A DNA stretch of 63,418 nucleotides from Comamonadaceae bacterium (GTDB lineage: Bacteria > Pseudomonadota > Gammaproteobacteria > Burkholderiales > Burkholderiaceae_C): the NCBI GenBank assembly GCA_027486255.1, contig JAIXPL010000065.1, positions 1 to 63,418 of the forward strand, in the 5' to 3' direction. The position numbers and the translations under genes are program-made. How positions within the stretch are numbered: position 1 is the first letter of the stretch; the number at the start of each line of letters is the position of its first letter. The notes beneath the pieces are model-generated. The model was not told the DNA's origin. It did no database searches and was given only the letters and a program-made list of their open reading frames with translations. Positions 19,175 through 27,085 of the stretch are shown piece by piece.

Positions 19175-19696
19175 TCAGCGGGCCTGAAAGAGCGGGTCTT
19201 CGGGCCTGAAGCAGTCCAGCAGCGCCTCGGGCATCTGGGGCGCTTGTGTCTGCAGATGCCGACGAATCAAAGGCGCCGGCCGCCAGGGCAGGGTGCTGCC
19301 ACTCCAGATGGCGCTGTCCACCACCTGCACGCCTTCTGCTTGCTGGCGCAAGGCCACCACGGCGGGGCTGAGCGCGTCGAAGCTCACCTCCGCCAGCAGC
19401 CAGTCGCCCTGAGCCAGGAGTTGGCGCAGCTGTGCGCTCTGTGAGTCGGGCGGGCTGAAGGCCTGGATCGCTGCCAGGGCCAGGCCCGCTTCGGCTGAGG
19501 CAGGCCCGTGCGTGTGCACCTCCTTGCAGCTCACCCGCAGGCCGCTGGCCTGGTCTTCCAGCCAGCCAATGGGGTCGTGCAGCTTCTCCTGCATTTTCAC
19601 GAAGCGTCGCCCATCGATCACGGGCAGGTCCACATGGGCGTTGAGCACGCCCAGGGTGGTTAAGGCCAGCAGGGTGAGCGCCACATGTTTTTTCAT
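19175..19696 (-). CDS. Small exported protein of unknown function
   Basis: Unrecognised 173-aa protein. The ATG at 19696 gives a clear signal peptide (MKKHVALTLLALTTLGVLNA, then HVDLPVIDGRRF), so it is probably periplasmic; a longer in-frame reading frame through the dnaQ promoter was rejected. The mature part has two cysteines (in RVSCKEV and LLDCFRPE) that could form a disulfide and no recognisable catalytic motif. It is divergent from dnaQ with 40 bases between starts and convergent with fdx. Confidence 0.75.
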   Translation of the reverse strand: MKKHVALTLLALTTLGVLNAHVDLPVIDGRRFVKMQEKLHDPIGWLEDQASGLRVSCKEVHTHGPASAEAGLALAAIQAFSPPDSQSAQLRQLLAQGDWLLAEVSFDALSPAVVALRQQAEGVQVVDSAIWSGSTLPWRPAPLIRRHLQTQAPQMPEALLDCFRPEDPLFQAR

Positions 19697-19736
19697 CAGG
19701 GGCGCAGTATTCCATGGCACAGCGATAATTCCGCCC

Positions 19737-20453
19737 ATGCGCCAAATCGTCCTCGACACTGAAACCACCGGTCTGTCCGCCGAGACGGGTGACCGCATCA
19801 TCGAGATTGGCTGCGTGGAGCTGGTGGCCCGAAAGCTCACTGGGAACAACAAGCATTTCTACCTGAACCCAGAGCGTGACAGCCATGAAGACGCGCTCAA
19901 GGTGCACGGCATCAGCAACGAGTTCCTCAAGGACAAGCCCAAGTTCAAGGAAGTGGCCGATGAACTGCTGGCCTACCTGCAAGGGGCTGAGCTGATCATC
20001 CACAACGCGCCGTTCGACATCGGCTTTCTGAACAAAGAGTTCGAGCTGATGGGTCGCCCGCCTTTGAAGGCCTTCCTCGGTGGTGTGATCGACAGCTTGG
20101 TCTTGGCCAAGGAAATGTTCCCTGGCAAGCGCAACTCTCTGGATGCCCTGTGCGACCGTCTGGAAGTCGATAACTCAGGTCGCACCTTCCACGGCGCCCT
20201 GCTCGATGCCGAACTCTTGGCCGAGGTCTACATCAACCTCACGCGCGGCCAGAACAGCCTGGCCATGGACATGAGCGCCGATGAAGGCCCCATCAATGCG
20301 TTCAAGACCGTGGACCTGCGGGCCTTTGACTTGCCCGTGCTGGGGGCCAATGAGTCTGAGTTGAGCGCCCACTTGGCTGTGCTGGAGGGCCTGGACAAGG
20401 CCAGCAAGGGCCAGACGGTCTGGAGAAAAATGGAAGTCCCCTCTGCCCCGTGA
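19737..20453 (+). CDS. dnaQ: DNA polymerase III epsilon subunit (3'-5' proofreading exonuclease)
   Basis: DEDDh exonuclease that proofreads for the replicative polymerase. Metal-binding motifs are ExoI with Asp7 and Glu9 (VLDTETTG), ExoII in IIHNAPFDIGFLN, and ExoIII in FHGALLDAELLAEVY with the His-x4-Asp pair. The 238-aa length matches DnaQ and leaves a C-terminal segment for polymerase alpha binding. The start at 19737 was chosen because the family begins directly with the ExoI strand; the longer frame from 19512 is not supported. Confidence 0.95.
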   Translation: MRQIVLDTETTGLSAETGDRIIEIGCVELVARKLTGNNKHFYLNPERDSHEDALKVHGISNEFLKDKPKFKEVADELLAYLQGAELIIHNAPFDIGFLNKEFELMGRPPLKAFLGGVIDSLVLAKEMFPGKRNSLDALCDRLEVDNSGRTFHGALLDAELLAEVYINLTRGQNSLAMDMSADEGPINAFKTVDLRAFDLPVLGANESELSAHLAVLEGLDKASKGQTVWRKMEVPSAP

Positions 20454-20495
20454 GGGGAAGAGGGAAAAAACCGGCTATACTCTTTGGCTTCGGTA

Positions 20496-20570
20496 GGGCG
20501 ATTAGCTCAGCGGTAGAGCACTGCATTCACACTGCAGGGGTCACATGTTCGATCCATGTATCGCCCACCA
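20496..20570 (+). tRNA. tRNA-Val (anticodon CAC)
   Basis: A complete cloverleaf of 75 bases including an encoded CCA. The acceptor stem GGGCGAT pairs with ATCGCCC; the D arm is GCTC-AGCGGTA-GAGC; the anticodon stem CTGCA/TGCAG encloses TTCACAC with anticodon CAC for valine GTG codons; the T arm is ACATG-TTCGATC-CATGT. A TATACT -10 hexamer lies at 20476-20481. Its 3' half is duplicated exactly at 27027, making it the apparent integration target of the downstream island. Confidence 0.96.
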
Positions 20571-20607
20571 ACCATTCATAAAAAACGCCACCCTCGGGTG
20601 GCGTTTT
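20523..20607 (+). repeat. Left 85-bp direct repeat (attL-like: tRNA-Val 3' half plus terminator)
   Basis: Bases 20523-20607 are identical at all 85 positions to 27027-27111, in the same orientation. The repeat covers the anticodon-arm-to-CCA part of tRNA-Val, the spacer and the terminator hairpin. The flanking bases differ on both sides. A long perfect repeat that includes a tRNA 3' end is the usual footprint of site-specific integration by a tyrosine recombinase. Confidence 0.9.
20582..20607 (+). terminator. Rho-independent terminator of tRNA-Val
   Basis: Inverted repeat AAAACGCCACCC / GGGTGGCGTTTT with a two-base apex (a four-base loop in practice), starting 11 bases after the tRNA CCA end. 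A T-run ends the right arm. An identical copy lies at 27086-27111. Confidence 0.85.
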
Positions 20608-20817
20608 GCTTTGCAGTGCCGGAATAGTGCTGGGAATCAACCTTCGACTGAGGGTCAGGTTTTCTGGGTCAGGCCCATACATGCGGGCAGATCCTCATGC
20701 ACGGGCGTGAAGCGATCACTGAGCCATCACGGCCTTTCGCATGCCGTCCAACCTGCCGTTCTAGCGAGGGCCATGGACAGGTACGCGCATGGTGGCGCAC
20801 GCTCATTCTCAGTGGCT

Positions 20818-21765
20818 TTACTCAGACGTTCTTTCGAGCACGACAAGAGGAGGGCGCGGTCCCTCGGTCTTTGCCGTGATGGGCGGCATCGGCAGCGAAT
20901 CGTCGCCAGGCACGATCACGAAGGTGTGCTCCAAGCTGTACCACCTGCCATGCACGTCTGCGTCTGGCGCCCGATCGTCGTCGTGCGCGACATATTGACC
21001 GACCAGGCTGCGAGTGACGCCAAACTGCACGTCTGTTTCCAGGTGCGGGTCATCGCTCGAATACAACTGGGAAAACTGTGTCTTGTAGCCCTGCTTGTGA
21101 ACCATGAAATGGATATGGGCCGGGCGCATGTTGTGTCGCCCTTGCGCGCGAATCAGCGCCCCGACAGGGCCGTCCACCGGAATGGGATAGCCCGAGGGCT
21201 TCACCGTGCGGAAGCGGATGCATCCATCCGAATCCGTATGAAACTTGCCTCTTAAATTCATGTGGGCTTGTTCAGGATCCTGGTTTTCGTAATACCCTTC
21301 CCCGGAAGCTTGCCACACGTCAACCACCGCATCGGGAACGGGCTGCCCATGTTGATCACGGATCCTGGCGGTAACAAACACTGGTTCTCCCGGTGTCGGT
21401 GAGCGCACGATGGAGCCGCCTTGGGGCGTGAGGGGTGAGTCCTTGCGCCAGAAAGGCCCCATGAGGTTGGCCGTGGTTTTCTCGTCTGCACCGTTGCCAT
21501 TGTTCAGCAGGCAGACAAGGGCAGACACCCCCAAGGATCCGGCTGCAAGCACAACCTCGTTGTGCGAGGAGTGGGTCAATTGACCAGCCTTGGCCACGAC
21601 TCCGCAGATCTGCCGGAATTCGGCCTCGGTCAGTGCGGTCTCTCGCACGAATGCATGCAAATGGCGGACTGCTGCAGCAAGCAGCACGCGCAGGCGGGCG
21701 TCGGGCGTGCGTTCGACCTCCGCCAAAACTGCCTCGGTCAGGTCCGATTCGGTATCGACGATCAT
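20818..21765 (-). CDS. Intradiol ring-cleavage dioxygenase (hydroxyquinol/catechol 1,2-dioxygenase family)
   Basis: Non-heme Fe(III) enzyme that opens a catechol-type ring between the two hydroxyls. The 315-aa protein has the N-terminal helical dimerisation domain (residues 1-100) and a beta-sandwich core. Iron ligands are visible as Tyr159 (WQASGEGYYE), Tyr193 (SGYPIPVDGPVG), His217 and His219 (RPAHIHF). The N-domain pattern, with TPDARL and RHLHAFVRE, looks closer to hydroxyquinol 1,2-dioxygenases than to classical CatA, but this is by eye. It starts two bases after the SDR stop (TAA-CG-ATG), so the two are co-translated. No maleylacetate reductase or muconate cycloisomerase follows. Confidence 0.88.
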   Translation of the reverse strand: MIVDTESDLTEAVLAEVERTPDARLRVLLAAAVRHLHAFVRETALTEAEFRQICGVVAKAGQLTHSSHNEVVLAAGSLGVSALVCLLNNGNGADEKTTANLMGPFWRKDSPLTPQGGSIVRSPTPGEPVFVTARIRDQHGQPVPDAVVDVWQASGEGYYENQDPEQAHMNLRGKFHTDSDGCIRFRTVKPSGYPIPVDGPVGALIRAQGRHNMRPAHIHFMVHKQGYKTQFSQLYSSDDPHLETDVQFGVTRSLVGQYVAHDDDRAPDADVHGRWYSLEHTFVIVPGDDSLPMPPITAKTEGPRPPLVVLERTSE

Positions 21766-21767
21766 CG

Positions 21768-22544
21768 TTACTTGATGTGAAGTCCACCGTCCACGACGAG
21801 GGTCGTGCCGGTGATGAAGGACGCTTCGTCGCACGCCATCCAGAGGATGGGATGAGCGATCTCGCGCGGGTCGGCCCAGCGTCCCAGCAACGAGGTGTGC
21901 TGGCGCTGCGTTTTCAGCTCCTCGATGTCCTTGCCGGCGGCTCGGGTTCGCTCGATGTGAAAGTCGGTCAGCGTGGAGCCTGGGCAGACGACGTTGGCCC
22001 GGACACCCCAGTCCGCCTCTTCGAAGGCCAAGGTGCGTGTCATTGCAATCAGGGCGGCTTTGGTGGCATCGTAAATCGCCATGCCCTTGCGTCCCTTTAC
22101 CGCGTAACAGGAAGAGACGTTGACGATGGCCCCCTTGCCCGACTTGCGTACAAAAGGGAGCACGGCCCGGCAGAAGTTGGCGTTGCCGATCATGTTGACG
22201 GCGACAACGGCTTGCCATTCCTCGGGCTGCGCCTGCGAGAGCGCCGAATAGTTGCGCATGGCGGCGTTGTTCACCAGCACGTCGATGCCGCCAAAGCGTT
22301 CCACGCAGAGCGCCGCCGCGGTATCTGCAGTGTTCTTGTCGCCGACGTCACCCGCGTAGGTGCATAACCAGCTGTCTGCGTTTTGTTTGCGGATGTTGGA
22401 TTCAGTGTGTTGCAAGGCCTTTGCATCGCAGTCCACGATCATGACAGCGGCCCCTTCGGCGCAGAACAGCGCTGCAGTGGCTGCGCCAATGCCGCCCCCT
22501 CCACCCGTGATCAGGGCCACTTTTCCCTTCAGACGCCCCGTCAC
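21768..22544 (-). CDS. Short-chain dehydrogenase/reductase (probable dihydrodiol dehydrogenase)
   Basis: Classical SDR of 258 aa from a GTG at 22544 that overlaps the Rieske stop (GTGA). The nucleotide motif TGGGGGIG covers residues 13-20, the NNAA motif is near 92-95, the catalytic Ser is at 144/145, and the YDATK motif gives Tyr158 and Lys162. The acidic VDCD after beta-2 suggests NAD preference. Lying between a Rieske oxygenase and an intradiol dioxygenase, it most plausibly rearomatises a cis-dihydrodiol to a catechol; a generic 3-oxoacyl reductase activity cannot be excluded. A longer ATG-started version would extend into the Rieske gene. Confidence 0.85.
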   Translation of the reverse strand: MTGRLKGKVALITGGGGGIGAATAALFCAEGAAVMIVDCDAKALQHTESNIRKQNADSWLCTYAGDVGDKNTADTAAALCVERFGGIDVLVNNAAMRNYSALSQAQPEEWQAVVAVNMIGNANFCRAVLPFVRKSGKGAIVNVSSCYAVKGRKGMAIYDATKAALIAMTRTLAFEEADWGVRANVVCPGSTLTDFHIERTRAAGKDIEELKTQRQHTSLLGRWADPREIAHPILWMACDEASFITGTTLVVDGGLHIK

Positions 22545-23827
22545 AGCGTATACACCGGTTTGTTCCCGTCGTACGTCAGATGGTCCTTGGCCCATTCCTG
22601 CGGTTTCTGGTCGTGCGGCAGTAGCACGCCCGCCGCTCGCACACTTTGAGCGCGCGCAGCCGTTGCCGTGGGCGATTGACCCTGCTCCAGGCCGACCGTG
22701 GCCTCGTAAAGCATTCGCCGTGCCATGGAGATGGCTCGATCGGAGGGCAGCAGCTTTTCGATGTCGTGGTTCTGTATGGGTCCCATGCTTTCCTGCAGCG
22801 ACGCATCCTGCGCCGCAAAGCCCATGACGCCGCTGTAACTGCGGCGCTCTTTCTGTGCAATGCGATCGATCAAGTAGTCGTTGTCCTTGTTCGCCGTAGG
22901 TCGCCACGTGCCGCCCGGGACGTTGGTACCCGACTCGTATTCGCAGTGCACACCTTTGCCTTCTTGCAAGTGCATGCGCTCCTCTTGCGAGAGGGGCTTG
23001 TCGGGTCGGAAGTTGATGCTCCACGCCCAGCAGTTGTGGTCGTCGATGGGCACCCACACATGCCCGCCGAGCGCGTGATCACCGAACGGCGGAATCAGGT
23101 TGTACCAGGGGAAGATCCACTGCGTCACGCGCCAGTAGTAGGAGTCCGGTTCACCCTTGCGGCGACCGAAGAGCGTCAGGCCGCCGTCGTGCTTGTCGAT
23201 CTCGAAGGTGACGTTGCCGTCCTTTTTGATGTAGTCGTTGGCCTTAGCTCCTTGGTGAAAAGGGTCGTTGTCCACTTCGAACTTGTGCACGAAGGACACA
23301 TGGCTGGTGTCGATGCCACCTTCCATGGCCTGAAGGTAGTTGCATTCCTGCAGGCGCTTGGACACGAAGACATGGTCGTCCGGCAGGTTGGCCCACTCGA
23401 TCCCCGGCGGTTCCGGTTGCATCTCCTTGGGCCCCATGTAGCCCCACACTATCCCCGCGCGCTCGATGCATGGATAACCCGCGATGTGAAACTTTTCGCA
23501 CATCTGCGGCGCCTGTGGGATGTCAACGCACTGGCCGTGGATATTGAACTTCAATCCATGATAAGCACAACGAATACCGTTTTCTTCGTTCCGACCGAAG
23601 TAAAGCGATACGCCGCGGTGCGCGCAGAACTCACTGATCAGGCCCGCCCGACCCTGACTGTCGCGGAAGGCAAGTAGTTTTTCGCCCAGGATTTGCACGC
23701 GGACCTGAGGCCCATCCGACTCGGCAATTTCGCTGGACAGCAGAATCGGCACCCAAAACCGGCGAAGCAGATTACCTGTCGGCGTACCGGGACCCGTCCG
23801 CACCAATGTCTTCATCATGTCTTTCAT
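22541..23827 (-). CDS. Rieske non-heme iron oxygenase, phthalate 4,5-dioxygenase-like oxygenase component
   Basis: Ring-hydroxylating oxygenase alpha subunit, 428 aa, of the single-subunit phthalate/3-chlorobenzoate dioxygenase group. The Rieske [2Fe-2S] ligands are Cys68, His70, Cys87 and His90 (CAHRG...CAYHG). The mononuclear iron site is GIDTSHVSFVH, with bridging Asp173 and ligands His176 and His181. No beta subunit and no reductase gene are in the island, so electrons must come from a reductase encoded elsewhere. The substrate is probably an aromatic carboxylate. It overlaps the SDR by four bases and lies 69 bases downstream of the IclR gene. Confidence 0.9.
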   Translation of the reverse strand: MKDMMKTLVRTGPGTPTGNLLRRFWVPILLSSEIAESDGPQVRVQILGEKLLAFRDSQGRAGLISEFCAHRGVSLYFGRNEENGIRCAYHGLKFNIHGQCVDIPQAPQMCEKFHIAGYPCIERAGIVWGYMGPKEMQPEPPGIEWANLPDDHVFVSKRLQECNYLQAMEGGIDTSHVSFVHKFEVDNDPFHQGAKANDYIKKDGNVTFEIDKHDGGLTLFGRRKGEPDSYYWRVTQWIFPWYNLIPPFGDHALGGHVWVPIDDHNCWAWSINFRPDKPLSQEERMHLQEGKGVHCEYESGTNVPGGTWRPTANKDNDYLIDRIAQKERRSYSGVMGFAAQDASLQESMGPIQNHDIEKLLPSDRAISMARRMLYEATVGLEQGQSPTATAARAQSVRAAGVLLPHDQKPQEWAKDHLTYDGNKPVYTL

Positions 23828-23833
23828 GGTCTT

Positions 23834-23860
23834 ATGTCCATTTTATGGGTTATGTGTCCA
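23834..23860. promoter_or_regulatory. Tandem ATGTCCATT-like sites upstream of the Rieske operon
   Basis: Between the IclR gene and the Rieske start, TTATGTCCATT and TATGTGTCCATTC occur as two near-direct repeats 20 bases apart in an AT-rich patch. The same core, ATGTCCAT, recurs in the palindrome upstream of the Bug receptor gene (24753). A shared core in two control regions suggests binding by the local IclR protein. Confidence 0.45.
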
Positions 23861-23896
23861 TTCTACGAACAGCAACTTGATGGTCAATACCCGAGG

Positions 23897-24685
23897 TCAG
23901 GGGCCTGACGGGCCTCCAAGATGGCGGGTGAGTGTTTTGCCCATATCCTTCAGAGCCACTCCGAATTCATGCACCCTGGCTTCGGTAAGCCGGACATCCG
24001 GACCGAAGACACCCAGGGAGCCGGCCACCGCGCCCGATCGGTCGAAGAACGGCACAGCAACTGCATAGGCACCCTGAATCAGTTCGTTGTGCCCCATCGC
24101 ATAGCCGCGGGCACGCGTCACTTCAAGCTGTTCACGCAGCCAGCCCAGGTCTGTTTGCGTGCCGGCTGCGTACGCCTCAAGCTGTCCTTCCTGCAGCGGC
24201 GTGAAGGCCAGGATGGCGCGCCCACTGGCTCCCCGCACCAGCTTCTCGCTGTATCCGATGCCGCGTCGAAAGCTGATCGTCTGAGGGCTCTGCATCTCGG
24301 CAATACACAGCCGCATATCGCCTCGTGGGACGAACAGCGCGACTGTCTCTGCAGTCAGTGTCCAGGCTTGTGCCATCACGGGACGCGATAAGGTGCTGAG
24401 GTCCAGCGTGCTGCTCCACACATGGGCCAACTGGGCGACGGCCGGCCCCAGCCGAAAGCGCTGGGGCTCCCGGGAGGACGAGACAAACCCTTTCTTCTCC
24501 AGAGTGCCTAAAAGCCGATACAGGGTCGGTCGACTGAGCCCGACTCGCTTGACCAAGTCGGCCACCAGGAGGTCGGGCTGCTCCGGGCTGAAAGCTGCGA
24601 GAACGTCCAGCGCCCGCTCCACAGCACGCACGCCCTCCGGGCCTTTGTCGGCAGGGATTTTTTGTTCGTCCAATTCAGCGTTCAT
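23897..24685 (-). CDS. IclR-family transcriptional regulator
   Basis: 262-aa regulator with an N-terminal winged helix-turn-helix (about residues 18-75: AVERALDVLAAFS, LVKRVGLSRPTLYRLLGTLEKKGFV) and a C-terminal IclR effector domain (GRAILAFTPLQEGQLEAYA, GYAMGHNELIQGAYAVAVPFFD). Family members control aromatic and short-chain acid catabolism. It is upstream of and co-directional with the Rieske-SDR-dioxygenase genes and divergent from the Bug genes, so it is the obvious pathway-specific switch. The effector is unknown. Confidence 0.92.
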   Translation of the reverse strand: MNAELDEQKIPADKGPEGVRAVERALDVLAAFSPEQPDLLVADLVKRVGLSRPTLYRLLGTLEKKGFVSSSREPQRFRLGPAVAQLAHVWSSTLDLSTLSRPVMAQAWTLTAETVALFVPRGDMRLCIAEMQSPQTISFRRGIGYSEKLVRGASGRAILAFTPLQEGQLEAYAAGTQTDLGWLREQLEVTRARGYAMGHNELIQGAYAVAVPFFDRSGAVAGSLGVFGPDVRLTEARVHEFGVALKDMGKTLTRHLGGPSGP

Positions 24686-24752
24686 GGTTCTAAGGGTTTT
24701 GCATCAGTTCAACCCATTGACAGATCTATGAGTATCTCGAAAATAGCATCAC

Positions 24753-24771
24753 ATGTCCATCAGGCGGACAT
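24753..24771. promoter_or_regulatory. Palindromic operator candidate between iclR and Bug receptor genes
   Basis: ATGTCCATCAGGCGGACAT has 6-base inverted arms (ATGTCC/GGACAT) around a 7-base centre. It lies in the divergent gap between the IclR gene and the first Bug gene and shares the ATGTCCAT core with sites upstream of the Rieske gene. This fits an IclR operator. Confidence 0.5.
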
Positions 24772-24814
24772 TTGGTGTGCGCCCACCTCAGGGTGCCCGG
24801 TCAAAGGAGCAAGC

Positions 24815-25792
24815 ATGCACAAGCGACATTTTCTCGTCCGTATGGCGGTTGGGGCGGCGGCCGCCGCCTTCGCATGGACCACCCCCGGCGCGATGGCCCA
24901 AGAATGGCCCGCCAAGCCCATCCGGATCCTCGTCAGCTTCGCTCCCGGGGGCTTGACGGACACCATTGCCCGCGCGCTGCAGCAAAAGCTTCAGGAAGGA
25001 TTCGGTCAGCCCGTGCTCATCGAAAACCGGCCGGGTGCCGGCGGGACACTGGCAGAGGGTCTACTGGCCAAGTCCCCGCCGGACGGCTACACCCTGTTGC
25101 TCAGCGCCGACAGTGTCCCTGCCAATCCTCACCTGATCCCCAAGCTGCCTTATGACACGTTCAAAGACTTGGCGCCTGTGAGCATGCTCGCCCGCATTCC
25201 ACTCGTCATGTTGGTGAACAACAGCGTCCCGGCGACGACGGTGAAAGACTTTGTGGCCCATGCCAAGACCCAGGGCGGTAGCTACGGCAGTCCGGGCATA
25301 GGCACCAGCAATCACCTCTATTTCGAAGTGTTCAAGGACCTTGCAGGCGTCGACATGCCCCACATCGCGTACAAGGGTGGCGGTCCGGCGATGACTGATC
25401 TGATGGGAGGCCACATCAAGTCGCTCCTGATCTCCAGCACTCTGGCCGTTCCGCAGGCCAACGGCGGCAAAGTCAAGGCCCTGGCCGTCACAAGCGACAA
25501 GCGCTTGGCGCAGATGCCGAATGTCCCGACGTTCGCAGAAGCCGGTTACCCCGATTTCAAGCCCCAGCAGTGGACCGGCCTGTTTGTCCCCAGCGGAACG
25601 CCCGCGCCTATCGTGGCCCGGATCCATGCCGAATTCGCGAAGGCCGTGCGGGCGCCCGAGGTGGTGACGAGACTGGGCGAATTGAACGCCGAACCCGTGA
25701 TGAGCTCGCAAGCAGAGTTCACGAGCTTTCTGCGCAACGAAACGCAAGTCCTCGGACGGCTGATTAAGGCGCGTGGTATCACCGCCCAGTAG
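24815..25792 (+). CDS. Bug-family (TctC-type) periplasmic solute-binding protein 1
   Basis: 325-aa Bug receptor of the tripartite tricarboxylate family. The ATG at 24815 follows AAAGGAGC and gives a twin-positive, Ala-rich signal peptide ending ...GAMAQEWPAKP. Core family signatures are present: PIRILVSFAPGGLTD, VLIENRPGAGG, AYKGGGPAMTDLMGGHI and GLFVPSGTPAPIVARI. Bug proteins bind carboxylates, often aromatic. No TctA or TctB permease is in the window, so it either docks with a permease encoded elsewhere or acts as a sensor. Confidence 0.92.
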   Translation: MHKRHFLVRMAVGAAAAAFAWTTPGAMAQEWPAKPIRILVSFAPGGLTDTIARALQQKLQEGFGQPVLIENRPGAGGTLAEGLLAKSPPDGYTLLLSADSVPANPHLIPKLPYDTFKDLAPVSMLARIPLVMLVNNSVPATTVKDFVAHAKTQGGSYGSPGIGTSNHLYFEVFKDLAGVDMPHIAYKGGGPAMTDLMGGHIKSLLISSTLAVPQANGGKVKALAVTSDKRLAQMPNVPTFAEAGYPDFKPQQWTGLFVPSGTPAPIVARIHAEFAKAVRAPEVVTRLGELNAEPVMSSQAEFTSFLRNETQVLGRLIKARGITAQ

Positions 25793-25954
25793 CGGCCTCT
25801 GGCGCTTTTGTGCCCGAGCGTTGGCACAGCGCCGACGCGCCCTTGGTGATGGCCTGGAACCTGCGCCATGACGGAACCAGTACCTCCGGTCGACATCTTG
25901 CACGTCCACACCACGCCGCGATCGCGGGATCACAAACGCACCACAGGAGAAAAA

Positions 25955-26938
25955 ATGATGAGCAACACAACGCGGCGACGGTTCGCCTTGACCGCTGGCT
26001 TGGCGGGCATTGCGCTGGCCTCTGCTCAGGCCCTGGCTCAGGAATGGGCACCTAGCAAGCCGGTGCGCATCATCGTGCCGATCGTCGGTAGCACCAACGA
26101 TGTCCTGGCGCGGCTCATTGCACCCAAGCTTCAGGAGGCTCTGGGTCAGTCCTTCGTGGTCGAGAACAAGCCGGGTGCTGGCGGGAACATCGGGGCCAAC
26201 GAGGTGGCCAAGGCTGCCCCCGATGGGCATACGCTGCTGGTGGGCTACAACGGCCCCCTGGCTATCAATGTCGGCTTGTTTGACAAGATGCCCTATGACC
26301 CCACCAAGGACTTGGCGCCGATCACCCTGGCGGTCAAGTCACCTCAGTATCTGGTGGTACATCCGGGTAGCGGCTTCAACAATGTCGCCGATTTCGTGGC
26401 CAAGTCCAAGGCGGCCCCCACGAGGTATTCCTACGGGTCCGTCGCGCTGGGCAGCGCCTCGCATCTGACCATGGAAATGTTCAAGTTGGCCGCGGGCTTT
26501 CAGATGACCCACATCCCTTACCGGGGGGCCGCTCCGGCCGTGACCGATTTGATTGCAGGCAATGTTCAGGCCGCCTTCCTGGTGCCGGGCAACGTTCAGC
26601 AATTTGTCAAGGAGGGTCGGCTTCGCTTGCTGGCCTCCACGGGGACCAAGCGCTTTGCCAGCACGCCCGACGTCCCCACCCTGAGTGAGACCTACAAGGA
26701 CTTCGAGGCCACGTCATGGATCGGCTTCCTGGCCCCGGGGGGCACGCCCGCGCCCATCATTGACCGATACCACCGGGAGATGGTGAAGATCCTCAATCAG
26801 CCGGATGTGCGCAAGAGGCTGCAGGACATGGAATTCGAGATTGTGGCCAGCAGTCCCAAGCAATTCAGTGACTGGATCAGCACTGAAATCGGGCGCTGGG
26901 GTGTGGTGATCAAGGCCACCGGTACCAAGGCCGAATGA
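25955..26938 (+). CDS. Bug-family (TctC-type) periplasmic solute-binding protein 2
   Basis: Second Bug receptor, about 327 aa, starting at one of two adjacent ATGs (25955 or 25958) after AGGAGA. The signal peptide has an RRRFALTAGLAGIALA core, a Tat-like twin arginine, and ends ALAQEW. Family segments VRIIVPIVGSTNDVLARLI, FVVENKPGAGGNIGA, YRGAAPAVTDLIAGNV and GFLAPGGTPAPIID are clear. It is a diverged paralogue of the first copy, not a recent duplicate. It closes the island before the right-hand repeat. Confidence 0.92.
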   Translation: MMSNTTRRRFALTAGLAGIALASAQALAQEWAPSKPVRIIVPIVGSTNDVLARLIAPKLQEALGQSFVVENKPGAGGNIGANEVAKAAPDGHTLLVGYNGPLAINVGLFDKMPYDPTKDLAPITLAVKSPQYLVVHPGSGFNNVADFVAKSKAAPTRYSYGSVALGSASHLTMEMFKLAAGFQMTHIPYRGAAPAVTDLIAGNVQAAFLVPGNVQQFVKEGRLRLLASTGTKRFASTPDVPTLSETYKDFEATSWIGFLAPGGTPAPIIDRYHREMVKILNQPDVRKRLQDMEFEIVASSPKQFSDWISTEIGRWGVVIKATGTKAE

Positions 26939-27026
26939 GCATGGCCGCGTGAACTCGCATCCGATGCTTGGGTTACCGATTTACTCGCGTTTGCGGTAGC
27001 CTTGCTGCACCGTCGGCAAGCCGCCA

Positions 27027-27074
27027 GCATTCACACTGCAGGGGTCACATGTTCGATCCATGTATCGCCCACCA
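27027..27074 (+). pseudogene. tRNA-Val 3' fragment
   Basis: 48 bases corresponding to the anticodon arm through CCA of tRNA-Val(CAC). The 5' acceptor strand, D arm and first bases of the anticodon stem are missing, so no functional tRNA can fold. It is what an integration event leaves at the far end of an element. Confidence 0.85.
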
Positions 27075-27085
27075 ACCATTCATAA

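Noticed and set aside
20545-21255. 236-codon plus-strand frame starting in the tRNA
   Set aside because: It is antisense to the intradiol dioxygenase and begins within tRNA sequence.
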